Source: Panicum virgatum
Lineage: Eukaryota > Streptophyta > Magnoliopsida > Poales > Poaceae
Assembly: GCF_016808335.1 (NCBI RefSeq)
Contig: NC_053149.1
Coordinates: 33,570,087-33,634,086, forward strand
Direction: 5' to 3'
Length of the DNA: 64,000 bases
A model generated the notes under the pieces. That model did no database searches and was not told the origin of the DNA. It saw only the letters and a list, made by a program, of their open reading frames with translations. Positions within the stretch are counted from its first letter, which is position 1; every line of letters begins with the position of its first letter. Shown piece after piece: positions 1-10,161 of the stretch. Position numbers and translations under genes: made by a program.

Positions 1-578
1 ACCATACCCGTATTACTAAGATAGAAGTCCATATTAGAGGTGAAAATTACGTGTCCTTATATTACATAAGCACGGTAAATGATAGAAGTCCATACATTAC
101 AATAAACATAACATTCAATTCATACAACAAGCTACTAGTTCTTACTACCACATACAAAGCGAAATGATACAAGCACACATTGTGCAACGAGAGTCTCACG
201 GCGGCGACTGCGGTGTTGCTTCAAGGGTACGAGAGAGGATGGGCACGTAGTTGTGGCATCAGGCACAACTTTCTTGAGTGCTTGCAGCTCTCAGTGTCCC
301 CTCATCTTTGTAATTATTATTCTCCGAAGCTGTAAAAGAGTTGTGTTAGGAAAATGACATGTGGACAAGTTATTTTGTTTTAGTTGGATAGTTGTATACA
401 TAAGGATTGGAGTAATAACTATACCATAGTATTTCTTCCTCGTCATTGGATTCTTTCTGGTCGTCCTCCGGAACGTCCATTGGCTGCGTGTGATCTGATG
501 GTGTGCTATGTGGTGTCTCCATTACTTCGGTGGAACCAGATCCCCGTTTCTCTTGATAAGGCGTATCTTCTTCTTCAA
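1..578. other. No gene recognised
   Basis: AT-rich sequence with only short open frames and no recognisable domain, repeat or element terminus. It lies downstream of the minus-strand hypothetical gene that ends at 579, so part of it may be 3' UTR or the interior of the element that surrounds that gene. Confidence 0.4.
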
Positions 579-1401
579 TCAGATCTGCATGAGAATGTGC
601 ATGACGTATTGTAGTTTACGGATTGTTTTGGTGCTCAAGTTTGTAGTTAGGGGCAATGTATAGACAAGTTGAACCATACGTAATTGCAGACGACGTGCTT
701 CATGTCCACCTCCTTGTCTAGTAGTCCCCGCACCCTGGTCACCTTGGGGTTGCGGGTACAGTGTGTATCGGAGTGGAAAGTTGCTCGATGCTGCAGGAAG
801 AGTGACAATTGTTAGACGGAACAGTTTCACATTAATGGAGCAATGATCTTTTGTAACTGTAGTTACCGTTCGTGCTCGCGGCTAACTGGATTGCCGTTGG
901 GTCGCCTGGTGGAAGAACATCAGCACGAATCCAAACTGGCCATATGCTCAAGTAGGAACACCCTCCTATCTGAACTCTGCGGATGGCTACATGTACAACA
1001 CTAGGTACAGCGTTCCTTGGAGCGAATGTGTGCGCCCTGATTGAGAAATCCACTTGCCTCATCTGGATGTCGCGAAGGTTACATATGTTCGCAAAGATTC
1101 TATGTAATTGTGGTGGCATTCCAGATATGAGAAGACTGATTGATACATTATTTCCTTGTGGATGTTGTTGTCTACCTTCTATCTGGTGCTCTACTGGAAT
1201 AGACTCATCCAAGAATAAAGTAGTGGAACCATAGTCGGGTGTCCATCCTAGGATCGCAAGGACATGGTTGTCAACATGGATGTATGGACAACTCATGATG
1301 CGAGTGGCTTCATCGGACCCCCAGGTTAGCAGCACATAATCGCCAAACAAACGTAAGACATTTGCTAGCGGAAGCTCTATCCCAGTGTTTTCCTTTAACA
1401 C
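579..1401 (-). CDS. Hypothetical two-exon protein, DUF4283-like flavour
   Basis: Function unknown. The first exon runs leftward from at least 1401 to 867, then a GTAACT donor (866-861), then a CTGCAG acceptor, and a second exon 790-579 ending in a stop. The join is in phase and gives 248 aa from the Met at 1401. The frame stays open further upstream to about 1470, so the true N-terminus may be longer. The first exon has a pattern seen in grass DUF4283-type proteins: a 'LFGDY..LTW.S.EATR' block, then a hydrophobic 'LLISGMPPQ' block and a 'VWIRADVLPPGD' block. That similarity is a recollection of the family style, not a search result. The second exon is Gly/Gln/Arg-rich. The gene may belong to the CACTA-like element whose right end is at 18209. 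If so, its promoter is the TATAAATA at 13905-13912 and the Copia element has split its leader. Confidence 0.4.
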
Positions 1402-1479
1402 TCGCAGTAGCTCGCGGCGACTGACAGAACAGGGGACTTCTACTTGATTATGCGGACATGGAGGAAATTTAGTAATTAT

Positions 1480-1967
1480 TAAGAGGCCGGCAAGAACCTA
1501 GGCGTGCAAGTTGAAGTCTTGTTCCTCAAAGATTGTCAAGTGTTCAAAGTTGACATGTGCCATAGGGGAGGAGTTGGTGCAGAGAAGGTGGCGGGGAGGC
1601 GGCACGGGTAGGAGGTAGCGGGGAGGCGGCGGGGAAGAGGTGGCGGGGAGCCGGACACGGAGGGGAGGTGGTGGCGCCGAAGAGGTGGCGGGGAGGTGCG
1701 GGGCACGGGCACGAGGTGGCGGGGAGGTGGCGGCGGAGGAGGTGGCGGGGAGGAGGCGGACGTGGCGGCGAGGAGAGGTGGTGGGGAGGTGGCGGGGAGG
1801 AGGTGGACGCGGCGGCGAGGAGGCGCCGGATCTACGAGGGGGGCGACGCGGCGGAGCGGCGCGGGGGCACCAGATCTAAGCTAGGGAGCGGTGTAGGGGG
1901 CAGCGCGGGGTTGGCGGGGGCGGCGGAGGGGGTAGCGGCGGGGTTAGCGGGGGGGGGGGGGGGCAGG
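1480..1967. other. Purine-biased GC-rich tract with a poly-G run
   Basis: About 400 bp built of irregular GGCGGGGAGG-type units on the plus strand, ending in a run of G at 1951-1963 just before the Copia insertion. Its other half continues at 13775-13900. Read on the minus strand it would be a CT-rich leader of a transcript started from the TATA box at 13905. Open frames here are only by-products of the composition. Confidence 0.5.
1963..1967. repeat. Target site duplication of the Copia element (left)
   Basis: GCAGG lies directly left of the LTR that begins TGTAGGATC, and the same five bases follow the other LTR at 13775-13779. A 5-bp duplication is the norm for Copia integrases. Confidence 0.9.
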
Positions 1968-2687
1968 TGTAGGATCAAGAACACCGACTAGAGGGGGGGT
2001 GAATAGGCGGTTTAAAAACTAAAACCAATACCACTAGAGAAATTTAATTAGTAACAAAGGAAAGCCCTATGTCAAGCTATTACTATCTCTAGATGGGTTT
2101 GCAACCTAGGGTGACAAGACACAATTCAAGCTCTAGTAAAGAAAATTGCTCAAAGTAAATGCAAGTATTAAAGAGGGCAAGAGTAGTAACCAAGCTTGAC
2201 ACAAGAAATTATCCCGTGGTGTCGATGACTTGCCGGTCACCCCTAATCCACGTTGAGGTGGATTCCAAGAATCAACCGCTCCTCTATCAAGAACCTCTTG
2301 ATCTTGAGCCGGCTTGAATCAAGGAACCGCTCCACACCTCGATTCCACTAGAGTTGCTCTTCACCACTCCGGTGAGGTGAGCACAAGACCTCTCACAACC
2401 GAAATCGGGGCTCCTCAACAATCTCCTTGGAGGTGCTCCACGAAATCCACTTCTCCAAGCCGTCTAGGGAGCGGCAACTCCCAAGAGTAACAAGTTGATG
2501 ACGCTTGCTTGAAGTATCCCTAATGCCACAAAGCTCAAACTCTTGATGCAATGCACTAGGAAGCTCTCACACTCTCAAAAAATGCAATCTCTAAGCAAGT
2601 GTGTGTGAGAGAGGGATGCCTTAGCTCTAATATGTCAAGAATGCAATCCAAATGGCCAAGAGTTGCACCCAATGGCCGGGCATTGGG

Positions 2688-2695
2688 TATATATA
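2688..2695 (-). promoter_or_regulatory. TATA box of the 3' LTR
   Basis: TATATATA, self-complementary, 45 bp from the palindrome array on the side expected for a minus-strand promoter (array upstream, TATA downstream). The identical motif in the other LTR at 12834-12841 would start the genomic RNA. Confidence 0.6.
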
Positions 2696-2740
2696 GACAT
2701 CCCTCCAAAAACTAGCCGTTACACTCTTTTCTGCGAAATC

Positions 2741-3236
2741 GCGGACCGTCCGCGGTTCAAAAACCGGACTGTCCGCCGTTATAAACCAGTGAGTCAGAGT
2801 GCATTTAATGCATGTCAGAACTAGCCGTTAACCCCTGGCGGACCGTCCGCGCCCTGGTGGCGGACCGTCCGCAGTTAAGAGTTCCAACCTACCAGAGACT
2901 AACATCGTCTCTGGAACATTTTGAGATTTAGCCTGCGGACCGTCCTGCGCCTCAGTAGCAGGACCGTCCGCAGTTAAACTTTTCAGCCCAAACCAGAGAA
3001 ACAACCTCTCTGGTACAAATTTGAAATTAGCTGGCGGACCGTCCGCCCACCTGGTCCGGACTGTCCGCCAGACCACCAGAGCCTCTGCAAGCTCTCTGGA
3101 ATGGTCGCGGACTGTCCGCCAATCTGGGCCGGACTGTCCGCCCCTCTGGGCCGGACTGTCCGCCAGCCCACCAGAGCCTCTGCAAGCTCTCTGGAACGGG
3201 CGCGGACTGTCCGCCCCTCAGGCGCGGACTGTCCGC
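2741..3236 (-). promoter_or_regulatory. Palindromic-word array in U3 of the 3' LTR
   Basis: Thirteen copies of a short inverted repeat, consensus GCGGACYGTCCGC (arms of 5-6 bp around one pyrimidine), at irregular spacing. Every copy has C or T, never A or G, at the centre on the plus strand. The array lies in U3, just upstream of the TATA box. Palindrome-rich cis-regulatory regions have been reported for maize Sirevirus LTRs; a role in transcription or silencing here is inference. Confidence 0.8.
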
Positions 3237-3630
3237 CGTTACTCAGTTAGCTCTCGAACTTAGTCTATTTCAAATCTTTTCAAAACGCCGTTAGCCCTCA
3301 TGCATGCAACTAGACATTTTGAGCAAAATGGCACTAAAGACCCGTCAAGCATGAGTACACAATCCCTCTTGATAGTACGGCTATCTATCCAACAAATCCG
3401 GTCACTTTTCAACCACTAAACGCCTTGTGACCGGTAAAATACAAAGGCCCTATTTTATACCTTTGCCTTGAGCCCGAGCTTTGCTCATCATCTCCAAAAT
3501 TCCATACGTACACAACCGAATCTCTTTCATCCTTGGATCAACCTATACTCATTATCTCAAATGAAATCGTTAATCCACAAACCGTTGTCATTAATTACCA
3601 AAACTCGAATTAGGGGCCTAGATGCTTTCA

Positions 3631-3650
3631 ATCTCCCCCTTTTTGGTAAT
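3631..3650 (-). promoter_or_regulatory. Polypurine tract of the Copia element
   Basis: On the minus strand the bases directly before the 3' LTR read AAAAAGGGGGAGAT, a purine-rich primer for plus-strand DNA synthesis. It directly abuts the terminal TGAAAGC of the LTR. Confidence 0.85.
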
Positions 3651-4211
3651 TGATGACAACACTAAATTTTGGAGTGATAGAAGTTTTCAAGTCAACTTTA
3701 TACACTAGGCATAAGGTAGACTTGGAATTGAACTTTGGAAGAACTTACTCATTTTCTTGAAAATTTCAGAATATGGTATGAATAAATTTCCCAAGTTCGA
3801 TGAGTAGAGAGAACTCCCCCTTGATATGTGCATATAAATTTTCATGAATACCAAGCACACATATATATATTTGAAACTTTTGACGGAGTTTTCCCTACAA
3901 GTGGAAATCGAGGCATACAAGATACAAGATATATATGATATGAACTTTGACATGGTTAGCACAACCTCACAACCACAAGATGAACATAAATAGATAAGAG
4001 TAGCACACACCAACATAGTTCATCACACAATACAACCCAAAAGTTCAAATCCAAACACAAGTCTTAAGTAGAGATCAAACAAGACACAAATAGGCATGAG
4101 TAGCAAGCGGAAGCCGAAAGCGAATGATCTCCATGAGATGTCCATGAGCTCCCCCTAGATCCAAGCACTCCAAAGCTCCTTCTCCCCCTTTGGCATCAAT
4201 TGCCAAGAAAG
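3651..4211. other. Spacer between third ORF and 3' LTR
   Basis: AT-rich internal sequence of the Copia element. On the minus strand it holds further purine runs, for example the complement of CTCCCCCTTG at 3811-3820, CTCCCCCTAG at 4150-4159 and CTCCCCCTTTGG at 4183-4194. These look like extra polypurine tracts, a trait of Sireviruses. No gene seen. Confidence 0.6.
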
Positions 4212-6247
4212 TCAAACGGCTGGTGGAGGAGGTGGCGGTGGGTAGAACGGCTGGTGCGGGTAGAACTCTGGAGGCGGCACTGGAGCCGGAAACACTGAGT
4301 AGAAATGATCAGAAAACCATGTGAAGGCTGTGCTGAAAGCATCAAAGCGTTGCTCTAGCTGCTCCTGTCTCTGCTCAAACTGCTCAAACTGCTCAGAGGA
4401 GGGCAAATCCTCAAAACGTGAGTCAAGGGCTGCTATATCTGAGTGTAAGCTCTCATGAAACCCCTGCATCTGAGTCATCATGGGCTGGAACATCTGCTGC
4501 TGCATGTTCTGAAAGTTGAGGTTCATCTGATTCTGCATCTGACTAGCCAACCCCGCAATCTGAGAGGACATGCTCTCCTGCATGGATGCAAAGTATGGAT
4601 CAAAGTAGCCAGCTGGAGGAGCCCACTGCTGCTGTGCTGGAGGATGCGGTGGTGGCATGGCATGCTGAGCTGCAGCTGCTCCCATATGAGCATCATCATC
4701 ACTATCATCTTGCCCCTGTGCTTCGGCATCCATATCATCTCCAGGGAAGGGAGTCAAAGGCCTCAAGAGAAAAGCATTGTCATTCTTGAATGGCCTGAAA
4801 GGTGTGTGCTTGCTTTCACATATCCCTCTGAAGCTAGTTTTAACCTTGATGATGGACATAATGTATGGAGCAAAGTACAAGTTCATCTCCATGTTAAGCC
4901 TCAAGTCTGCAAGCTGATCCATGATAAGAGCAATGGTATTGATTCTATTTCCATTCATGATATGAGATATCACATTCCAATAGTGCCCTCTAATCTTGTC
5001 CTTGTTGCCACTCTTAGGCATGAATGTGACTCTAACAATTTTATTGATCACTGCAGGATGATGCCTTAGACCCTGAGTGCCCCCAAAGCTTCTAGCAATT
5101 CCAAGATTTGCAGGCTCATAGAACATGGGGTAGTCATTCTCATCTAGAGGGTTTTCTAGCACAACATTCATACTATGCTCACTATTTATGACATTATAAT
5201 CCAATTGATTTGCCTCAGCAAACTGTGCAAATGTAGCACCATAGGTTCTTTTTCCAGTTGTCCACCTAAATGTTTCCTCAACCATGTTGATTTCTAGAGT
5301 GGCATAGAACTGGCGTATCACTGTTTCATTCCAATCACACCTATGCTGCAGAAAATCAGCTAACCCCATTTGCTGAAATCTATCCACTAGATCAGTCATG
5401 ACTTGATGTTGTCTCATATAGCCTAAGTCAATGGTCTGATGTTTGAAGACATTTTTCTTAATTAAATGACCAAAGTAAGCATCTTTTTGTACCTCGGTTT
5501 TGAAGAAGAGAATGTTGGTGTCACGAGGCAAGCTGAACTGATCCACTGCTCTTGCATTTGCATAGCTCTCTGCAGTCCACTGTCGGCTAGGTAGATCTAA
5601 CCCCATCAAATCTGTAACATCATTGTCAACCCCCTCAGTATCTTCCTCTGAGGACTCATCACCAACATCTCCCACTGAAGATGCAGCAGCCATCTCACTG
5701 ACATTTGGAGCATAGTCCACATCATCCGAGTCATCACTGTCTCTTTGCCTTTTAGAAGTCATTGCCTTCTTGATTTTCGTAGCTGTGGCCTTGACGATCT
5801 TCCGGGGTGGCCTGAGATCAAGATTTAACCATAAGAACAATTACTAAAGTCATAGAATCAATCCTTAATGATAAAGCTCAATTCAGCACTGATCTGAGAA
5901 AACTGATACTAGCGGACTGTCCGCACTTCTGAACGCGGACCGTCCGCGGTTCATGAAATACCACGGCGGACCGTCCGCGTCCAGCAGGCGGACTGTCCGC
6001 GACCCATCTGTTCTGCACAGGAACACAAAATCGTCCTCATCTTTGATTCATCCATATTTTGAGTTTTGATTCAAATCAACCAACCAAACTTTAACTCTAG
6101 CAACTCCTCATCACTAGGAATAAGATCCCCCAAGTATTTGCACGAATCCATGGAAAAAAAATAGATCGGAGCATCTAACCCTAACTCTTTCCAATAAAGA
6201 AATCCAAGAACAAGAGTTAGGGATTCATTGAAATACCGCGAGGACAT
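4212..6247 (-). CDS. Third ORF of the Copia element (envelope position), two predicted exons
   Basis: A 542-aa open frame runs from 5840 to 4212, in the place where some Sireviruses keep an envelope-like gene. I predict a spliced form: start ATG at 6247-6245, four codons interrupted by a GT donor at 6236, a 425-bp intron, and a CTCAG acceptor with exon 2 at 5811-4212. The join is exactly in phase and gives 536 aa. The protein has a basic start, an acidic Ser/Asp/Glu segment, a central globular part with a 'RQFYATLEI' block and a 'YGATFAQFAEAN' block, and a Met/Gln-rich probable coiled coil. It ends in a Pro-rich tail with a run of prolines. I see no membrane segment or signal peptide, so it does not look like an envelope glycoprotein. 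It resembles the ORF often labelled 'putative plant transposon protein' in grass databases (recollection). Role unknown. Confidence 0.75.
5912..6000 (-). promoter_or_regulatory. Palindromic words inside the predicted intron of the third ORF
   Basis: Four copies of GCGGACYGTCCGC at 5912-5924, 5935-5947, 5966-5978 and 5988-6000, the same word as in the LTRs and again with a pyrimidine centre on the plus strand. Position inside the predicted intron suggests an enhancer-like element; that is inference. Confidence 0.6.
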
Positions 6248-6406
6248 GATGCACTATCTTGAGAAGAGTCCGGGGATGTGCTCGGACCGTCCGGGAACCA
6301 CTCCAAAAGGGCTTGACCTTGTTGTCTTCCCCACGTGCTTGAGAGAGAAAGAGAGAGACACTTTTGGAGTAGTGTTTGGTTTGGTGGGGAGGTGAAGGGG
6401 ACATCC

Positions 6407-6666
6407 AATATAAGTCAAGTCTGGCCGACCCCACGATTCTGTCCAGTCGCGGACTGTCCGCGGTCCTTTGGCGGACCGTCCGCCTTTGAAATTTTTACAC
6501 TGCAACTGACTGAAACTGCCTCTGCCCAAACATGCGCGGACCGTCCGCGGTCCTTTGGCGGACTGTCCGCAATGAATTTTTGCGGTTGACAACTTCTCTG
6601 CAGAACCTCTGGTGAATAAGTCCAGTTAACGGCGGACTGTCCGCCCCTTACCCGCGGACCGTCCGC
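6407..6666 (-). promoter_or_regulatory. Putative internal promoter of the third ORF
   Basis: Six copies of GCGGACYGTCCGC at 6449-6666 end 36 bp before a TATA-like TTATATT (6413-6407, minus strand). Downstream follows a CT-rich stretch that looks like a plant 5' leader (minus strand, about 6375-6320) and, 160 bp from the TATA box, the predicted ATG at 6247. The layout repeats that of the LTR promoter (array, then TATA after 46 bp). Confidence 0.5.
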
Positions 6667-6930
6667 GCTACCAAAAATCTGACAAGTCTGAATTCTGCCA
6701 ATTTTCTCAATTCCAACTCTAATTTGGGATCATTGCTCAAATAAAAATCTAAAAATCTCAAATCTTGCATGAAAACCTTCAAACAACTTATATGAGCAAG
6801 TTTCAACAAGAATTCAAAAATAAATCGAGTAGAATCATGAAAACTCATAAATGGCTCAAAAATACCTCAAAAATTCATAAAAATGAAACAAGAAGTGCAT
6901 GAAAGAACCATATGCCACATGTGCTAGTTT

Positions 6931-7080
6931 TCAAGCCACATTTGAGAAGTCAATTATGTTTAACTCATTTCTCAACTTGCAAAACCGAGATTCATCCAAA
7001 GGCTTGGTAAAGATATCGGCTAATTGATCATCCGTGCCAATACCATCAATCTTGATATCACCCTTGTTCACATGATCTCA
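6931..7080 (-). pseudogene. Detached C-terminal tail of pol after a premature TGA
   Basis: After the TGA at 7080-7078 the same frame stays open for 48 codons, to the TGA at 6933-6931. It encodes the conserved Copia RNase H tail (DHVNKGDI and ADIFTKPL motifs). The stop therefore cuts off a part that the family keeps. One base change explains it. Confidence 0.85.
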
Positions 7081-10000
7081 AAGAAAATGATGGCGGATAT
7101 CAATATGCTTGGTTCTTGAATGTTGAACCGGATTAGAGGCAATCTTCACGGCACTTTCATTATCACACAACAAGAGAATTTCATCAAATTTCACACCATA
7201 ATCTAGAAGAGTTTGCTTCATCCATAATAATTGAGCACAACAACTTCCGGCCGAGATATATTCCGCTTCGGCGGTTGAAAGAGCCACAGAATTTTGCTTC
7301 TTTGATGACCATGATACAAGAGATCTTCCAAGAAATTGACAACCACCGGAAGTGCTCTTCCTATCAACCTTGCACCCCGCATAATCCGAATCCGAGAATC
7401 CCACCAAATCAAAATGAGCCCCCTTGGGATACCATAAACCAATATTAGGAGAATATTTCAAATATCTCAAGATCCTTTTGACGGCGGTCAAATGACATTC
7501 TCTAGGTGCGGCTTGAAATCGTGCACACATGCAAACACTAAACATGATGTCGGGCCTAGATGCGGTCAAATAAAGCAAACTACCAATCATAGAACGATAA
7601 AGCTTTTGGTCAACCGGGTTACTTCCCTCATCTAGGTCGAGATGCCCATTTGTGGCCATAGGAGTCTTGATTGGTTTTGCATCTTCCATTCCAAATTTCT
7701 TCAAGATATCCTTCACATATTTTGATTGACACACAAAGGTGCCTTCCTTGAGTTGCTTGATTTGAAGTCCAAGAAAGAAACTCAATTCACCAATCATGGA
7801 CATCTCAAATTCCCTAGACATCATTTCACCAAATTCCTCACAAAAACTTGGGTTAGTTGAACCAAAGATAATATCATCGACATAAATTTGACAAACAAAC
7901 AAGTCTTTACCAATATCTTTAGTGAACAAGGTAGTATCAACCTTACCAATTTTGAAGCCCTTAGAGATAAGAAAATCCCTCAATCTTTCATACCAAGCTC
8001 GTGGAGCTTGCTTAAGACCATAAAGAGCTTTAGAGAGCTTGTATACATGATTTGGCTTCTTGGGATCTTCAAAACCGGGAGGTTGCTCAACAAAAACAAG
8101 TTCACTAATTTTGCCATTCAAGAAAGCACTTTTCACATCCATTTGAAAAAGTTTAATGTTGTGAGAGCAAGCATAAGCTAATAAAATTCTAATAGCTTCT
8201 AATCTAGCAACGGGAGCAAAAGTTTCACCGAAATCCAAACCTTCGACTTGAGTGAAGCCTTGAGCGACCAATCTTGCCTTGTTCCTCACAACCATTCCAT
8301 CTTCATTTTGCTTGTTTCTAAAGACCCATTTAGTGCCAATAACATTATAATTCTTGGGCCTCTCAACTAAATCCCAAACTTGATTCCGGGTGAAATTATT
8401 TAATTCTTCATGCATAGCATTCACCCAATCCGGATCTCTCAATGCTTCATCTACACGGTTAGGTTCAAGAAAAGATACAAAAGAATAATGTTCACAAAAT
8501 GAAGCGATGCGAGATCGAGTTTGGACACCCTTACTAATATCACCCATGATTTGATCCACCGGATGATCCTTTGCAAGAACATGATGAATTCTTTGAGGAA
8601 TAATGGGTTCTTGAGTTGATGAAGAAGGTGCACTAGATGAACCAACTTGATCTTGTACTTGAGAATCATCATTACTTGAATCTTGTACAATTTGTTGTGC
8701 TTGATCATTTGAGATAGAAGTTGAAGGATTAACTCTAATTGAGATAGAAGGACCATCTTCATCTTCATCTTCTTCTCTTGGTCTAACATCACCAATTGAT
8801 ATGTTTTTCATTGCATTTCTCAACCCATCACTTCTCACATCATCAAGATTTTCTTGTTCATTTTGAGACCCATTGGTTTCATCAAACTCAACATCATAAG
8901 CTTCTTCAACAATGCCATGTGTTTTGTTGTAGACCCGATAAGCCTTGCTACTAGATGAATATCCAAGAAGAAAACCCTCATCACATTTGCTTTGAAACTT
9001 TGATAACCGAGTTCCCTTCTTGAGAATATAGCATTTGCAACCAAACACTCTAAAATATGATATATTTGGCTTCCTTCCAATGAGCAACTCATATGGGGTC
9101 TTGTTATGAAATCTATGGCAATACAATCTATTTGAGGCATGACAAGCCGTGTTGATTGCTTCGGCCCAAAAGCTATCCGAAACATTATACTCGGAGAGCA
9201 TTGATCTTGCCATATCAATCAAGGTTCTATTTTTCCTCTCAACAAGACCATTTTGTTCCGGAGTGTACTTGGTTGAGAATTCATGCTTGATTCCTTTCTC
9301 ATCACACCATTCCTCAACTCTTGTGTTTCTAAACTCACTTCCATTGTCGCTCCTCACTTTCTTCACTTTGAGCTCAAATTCATTTTCGGCCCTTGTAAAG
9401 AATTTCTTGAATGTGTCATATGTATCGGCCTTGTCATGAAGAAAGAAAACCCATGTATATCTTGAGTAATCATCCACTACCACAAGACAATAGCAATTTC
9501 CACCTATACTTCTATAAGTTGTAGGACCAAATAAATCCATGTGCAATAATTCCAAAGGTCTCTCGGTTGACATGACACTCTTAGTGGGATGAGTATTTGC
9601 AACTTGCTTTCCGGCTTGACATGCACTACAAAGCTTATCTTTATCAAACTTCACATTCTTCAAGCCAACTACTAAATCATGCTTCAAAAGTCGGTTGAGT
9701 TGTTTCATGCCAACATGACCAAGCCTTCTATGCCATAACCAACCCAAAGATGATTGAGTGAATAAGCAAGTGGACAAATTTGCCTCTTTAGTTGCAAAAT
9801 CCACAAGATATACATCCTCATGTCTAAATCCCGTAAAGATGTGATCTTTTCCATCCAAGCTAGTCACTACAACATCATCTTTAGTGAAACTACACTTATA
9901 TCCAAAATCACAAAGTTGAGTGACCGCTAAGAGATTAAACTTGAGAGAATCAACCAACAATACATTTGAGAGAGAATGATTGCTTGAGATAGGAATTGTA

Positions 10001-10161
10001 CCAACTCCTTTGACTTTGCCCCGGCTATTGTCACCAAAGATAATGTCACTATAGCCACCAACATTCTCATCTAGAGAGGAAAACATCATTTGATCTCCGG
10101 TCATGTGTTGAGTGCATCCACTATCAAGCACCCAATGTCTTCCCCCGGACTTGTAATTCAC
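7078..10161 (-). CDS. pol: Copia Pol polyprotein (protease, integrase, RT, RNase H), C-terminally truncated
   Basis: This 1027-codon frame encodes the enzymes of retrotransposition. Seen: aspartic protease DSGCTQHM at residues 13-20; an HHCC zinc domain at about 144-181 (HRRLGHVG ... CSAC); integrase core with D209, the Asp of DNGSEF near 272 and Glu in VERKN near 308; reverse transcriptase with QMDVKSAF and the catalytic YVDD near 760-763; RNase H with SDSDYAG and the LSTAEAEYIS block. The frame begins right after the gag stop: gag ends TTG TAG and pol goes on GTG AAT TAC in the same reading frame. Pol would thus need read-through, splicing or a non-AUG start. The frame ends at a premature TGA before the last 48 residues. 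Acidic and Ser-rich linker at about 430-520. Confidence 0.93.
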   Translation of the reverse strand: MNYKSGGRHWVLDSGCTQHMTGDQMMFSSLDENVGGYSDIIFGDNSRGKVKGVGTIPISSNHSLSNVLLVDSLKFNLLAVTQLCDFGYKCSFTKDDVVVTSLDGKDHIFTGFRHEDVYLVDFATKEANLSTCLFTQSSLGWLWHRRLGHVGMKQLNRLLKHDLVVGLKNVKFDKDKLCSACQAGKQVANTHPTKSVMSTERPLELLHMDLFGPTTYRSIGGNCYCLVVVDDYSRYTWVFFLHDKADTYDTFKKFFTRAENEFELKVKKVRSDNGSEFRNTRVEEWCDEKGIKHEFSTKYTPEQNGLVERKNRTLIDMARSMLSEYNVSDSFWAEAINTACHASNRLYCHRFHNKTPYELLIGRKPNISYFRVFGCKCYILKKGTRLSKFQSKCDEGFLLGYSSSSKAYRVYNKTHGIVEEAYDVEFDETNGSQNEQENLDDVRSDGLRNAMKNISIGDVRPREEDEDEDGPSISIRVNPSTSISNDQAQQIVQDSSNDDSQVQDQVGSSSAPSSSTQEPIIPQRIHHVLAKDHPVDQIMGDISKGVQTRSRIASFCEHYSFVSFLEPNRVDEALRDPDWVNAMHEELNNFTRNQVWDLVERPKNYNVIGTKWVFRNKQNEDGMVVRNKARLVAQGFTQVEGLDFGETFAPVARLEAIRILLAYACSHNIKLFQMDVKSAFLNGKISELVFVEQPPGFEDPKKPNHVYKLSKALYGLKQAPRAWYERLRDFLISKGFKIGKVDTTLFTKDIGKDLFVCQIYVDDIIFGSTNPSFCEEFGEMMSREFEMSMIGELSFFLGLQIKQLKEGTFVCQSKYVKDILKKFGMEDAKPIKTPMATNGHLDLDEGSNPVDQKLYRSMIGSLLYLTASRPDIMFSVCMCARFQAAPRECHLTAVKRILRYLKYSPNIGLWYPKGAHFDLVGFSDSDYAGCKVDRKSTSGGCQFLGRSLVSWSSKKQNSVALSTAEAEYISAGSCCAQLLWMKQTLLDYGVKFDEILLLCDNESAVKIASNPVQHSRTKHIDIRHHFL

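Larger units (their letters stand above)
1968..3630 (-). repeat. 3' LTR of the Copia element
   Basis: Starts TGTAGGATC and ends GATGCTTTCA on the plus strand. It is 2 bp longer than the other LTR because of one inserted T (2946) and one inserted A (2960), which lie opposite each other in a hairpin. Short frames inside it (around 2828-3263 and 3468-3653) are by-products of the palindromic repeats and are repeated in the other LTR. Confidence 0.95.

Noticed and set aside
1640..1991. Gly/Arg-rich open frames
   Set aside because: Compositional; all three plus-strand frames are open because of GGN repeats, with no start context or homology.
2741..3236. CRISPR-like look of short palindromic repeats with variable spacers
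   Set aside because: Repeats are only 13 bp, spacers irregular and plant-like, the array lies in an LTR and is duplicated in the other LTR; the genome is a plant.
4212..5840. Envelope glycoprotein identity for the Copia third ORF
   Set aside because: No signal peptide, membrane anchor or cleavage site visible; only the position suggests it.
8451..9439. Several 90-130-codon frames within pol on both strands
   Set aside because: Out-of-frame shadows of the pol reading frame; low-complexity Met/Ile-rich or Leu/Ser-rich products.
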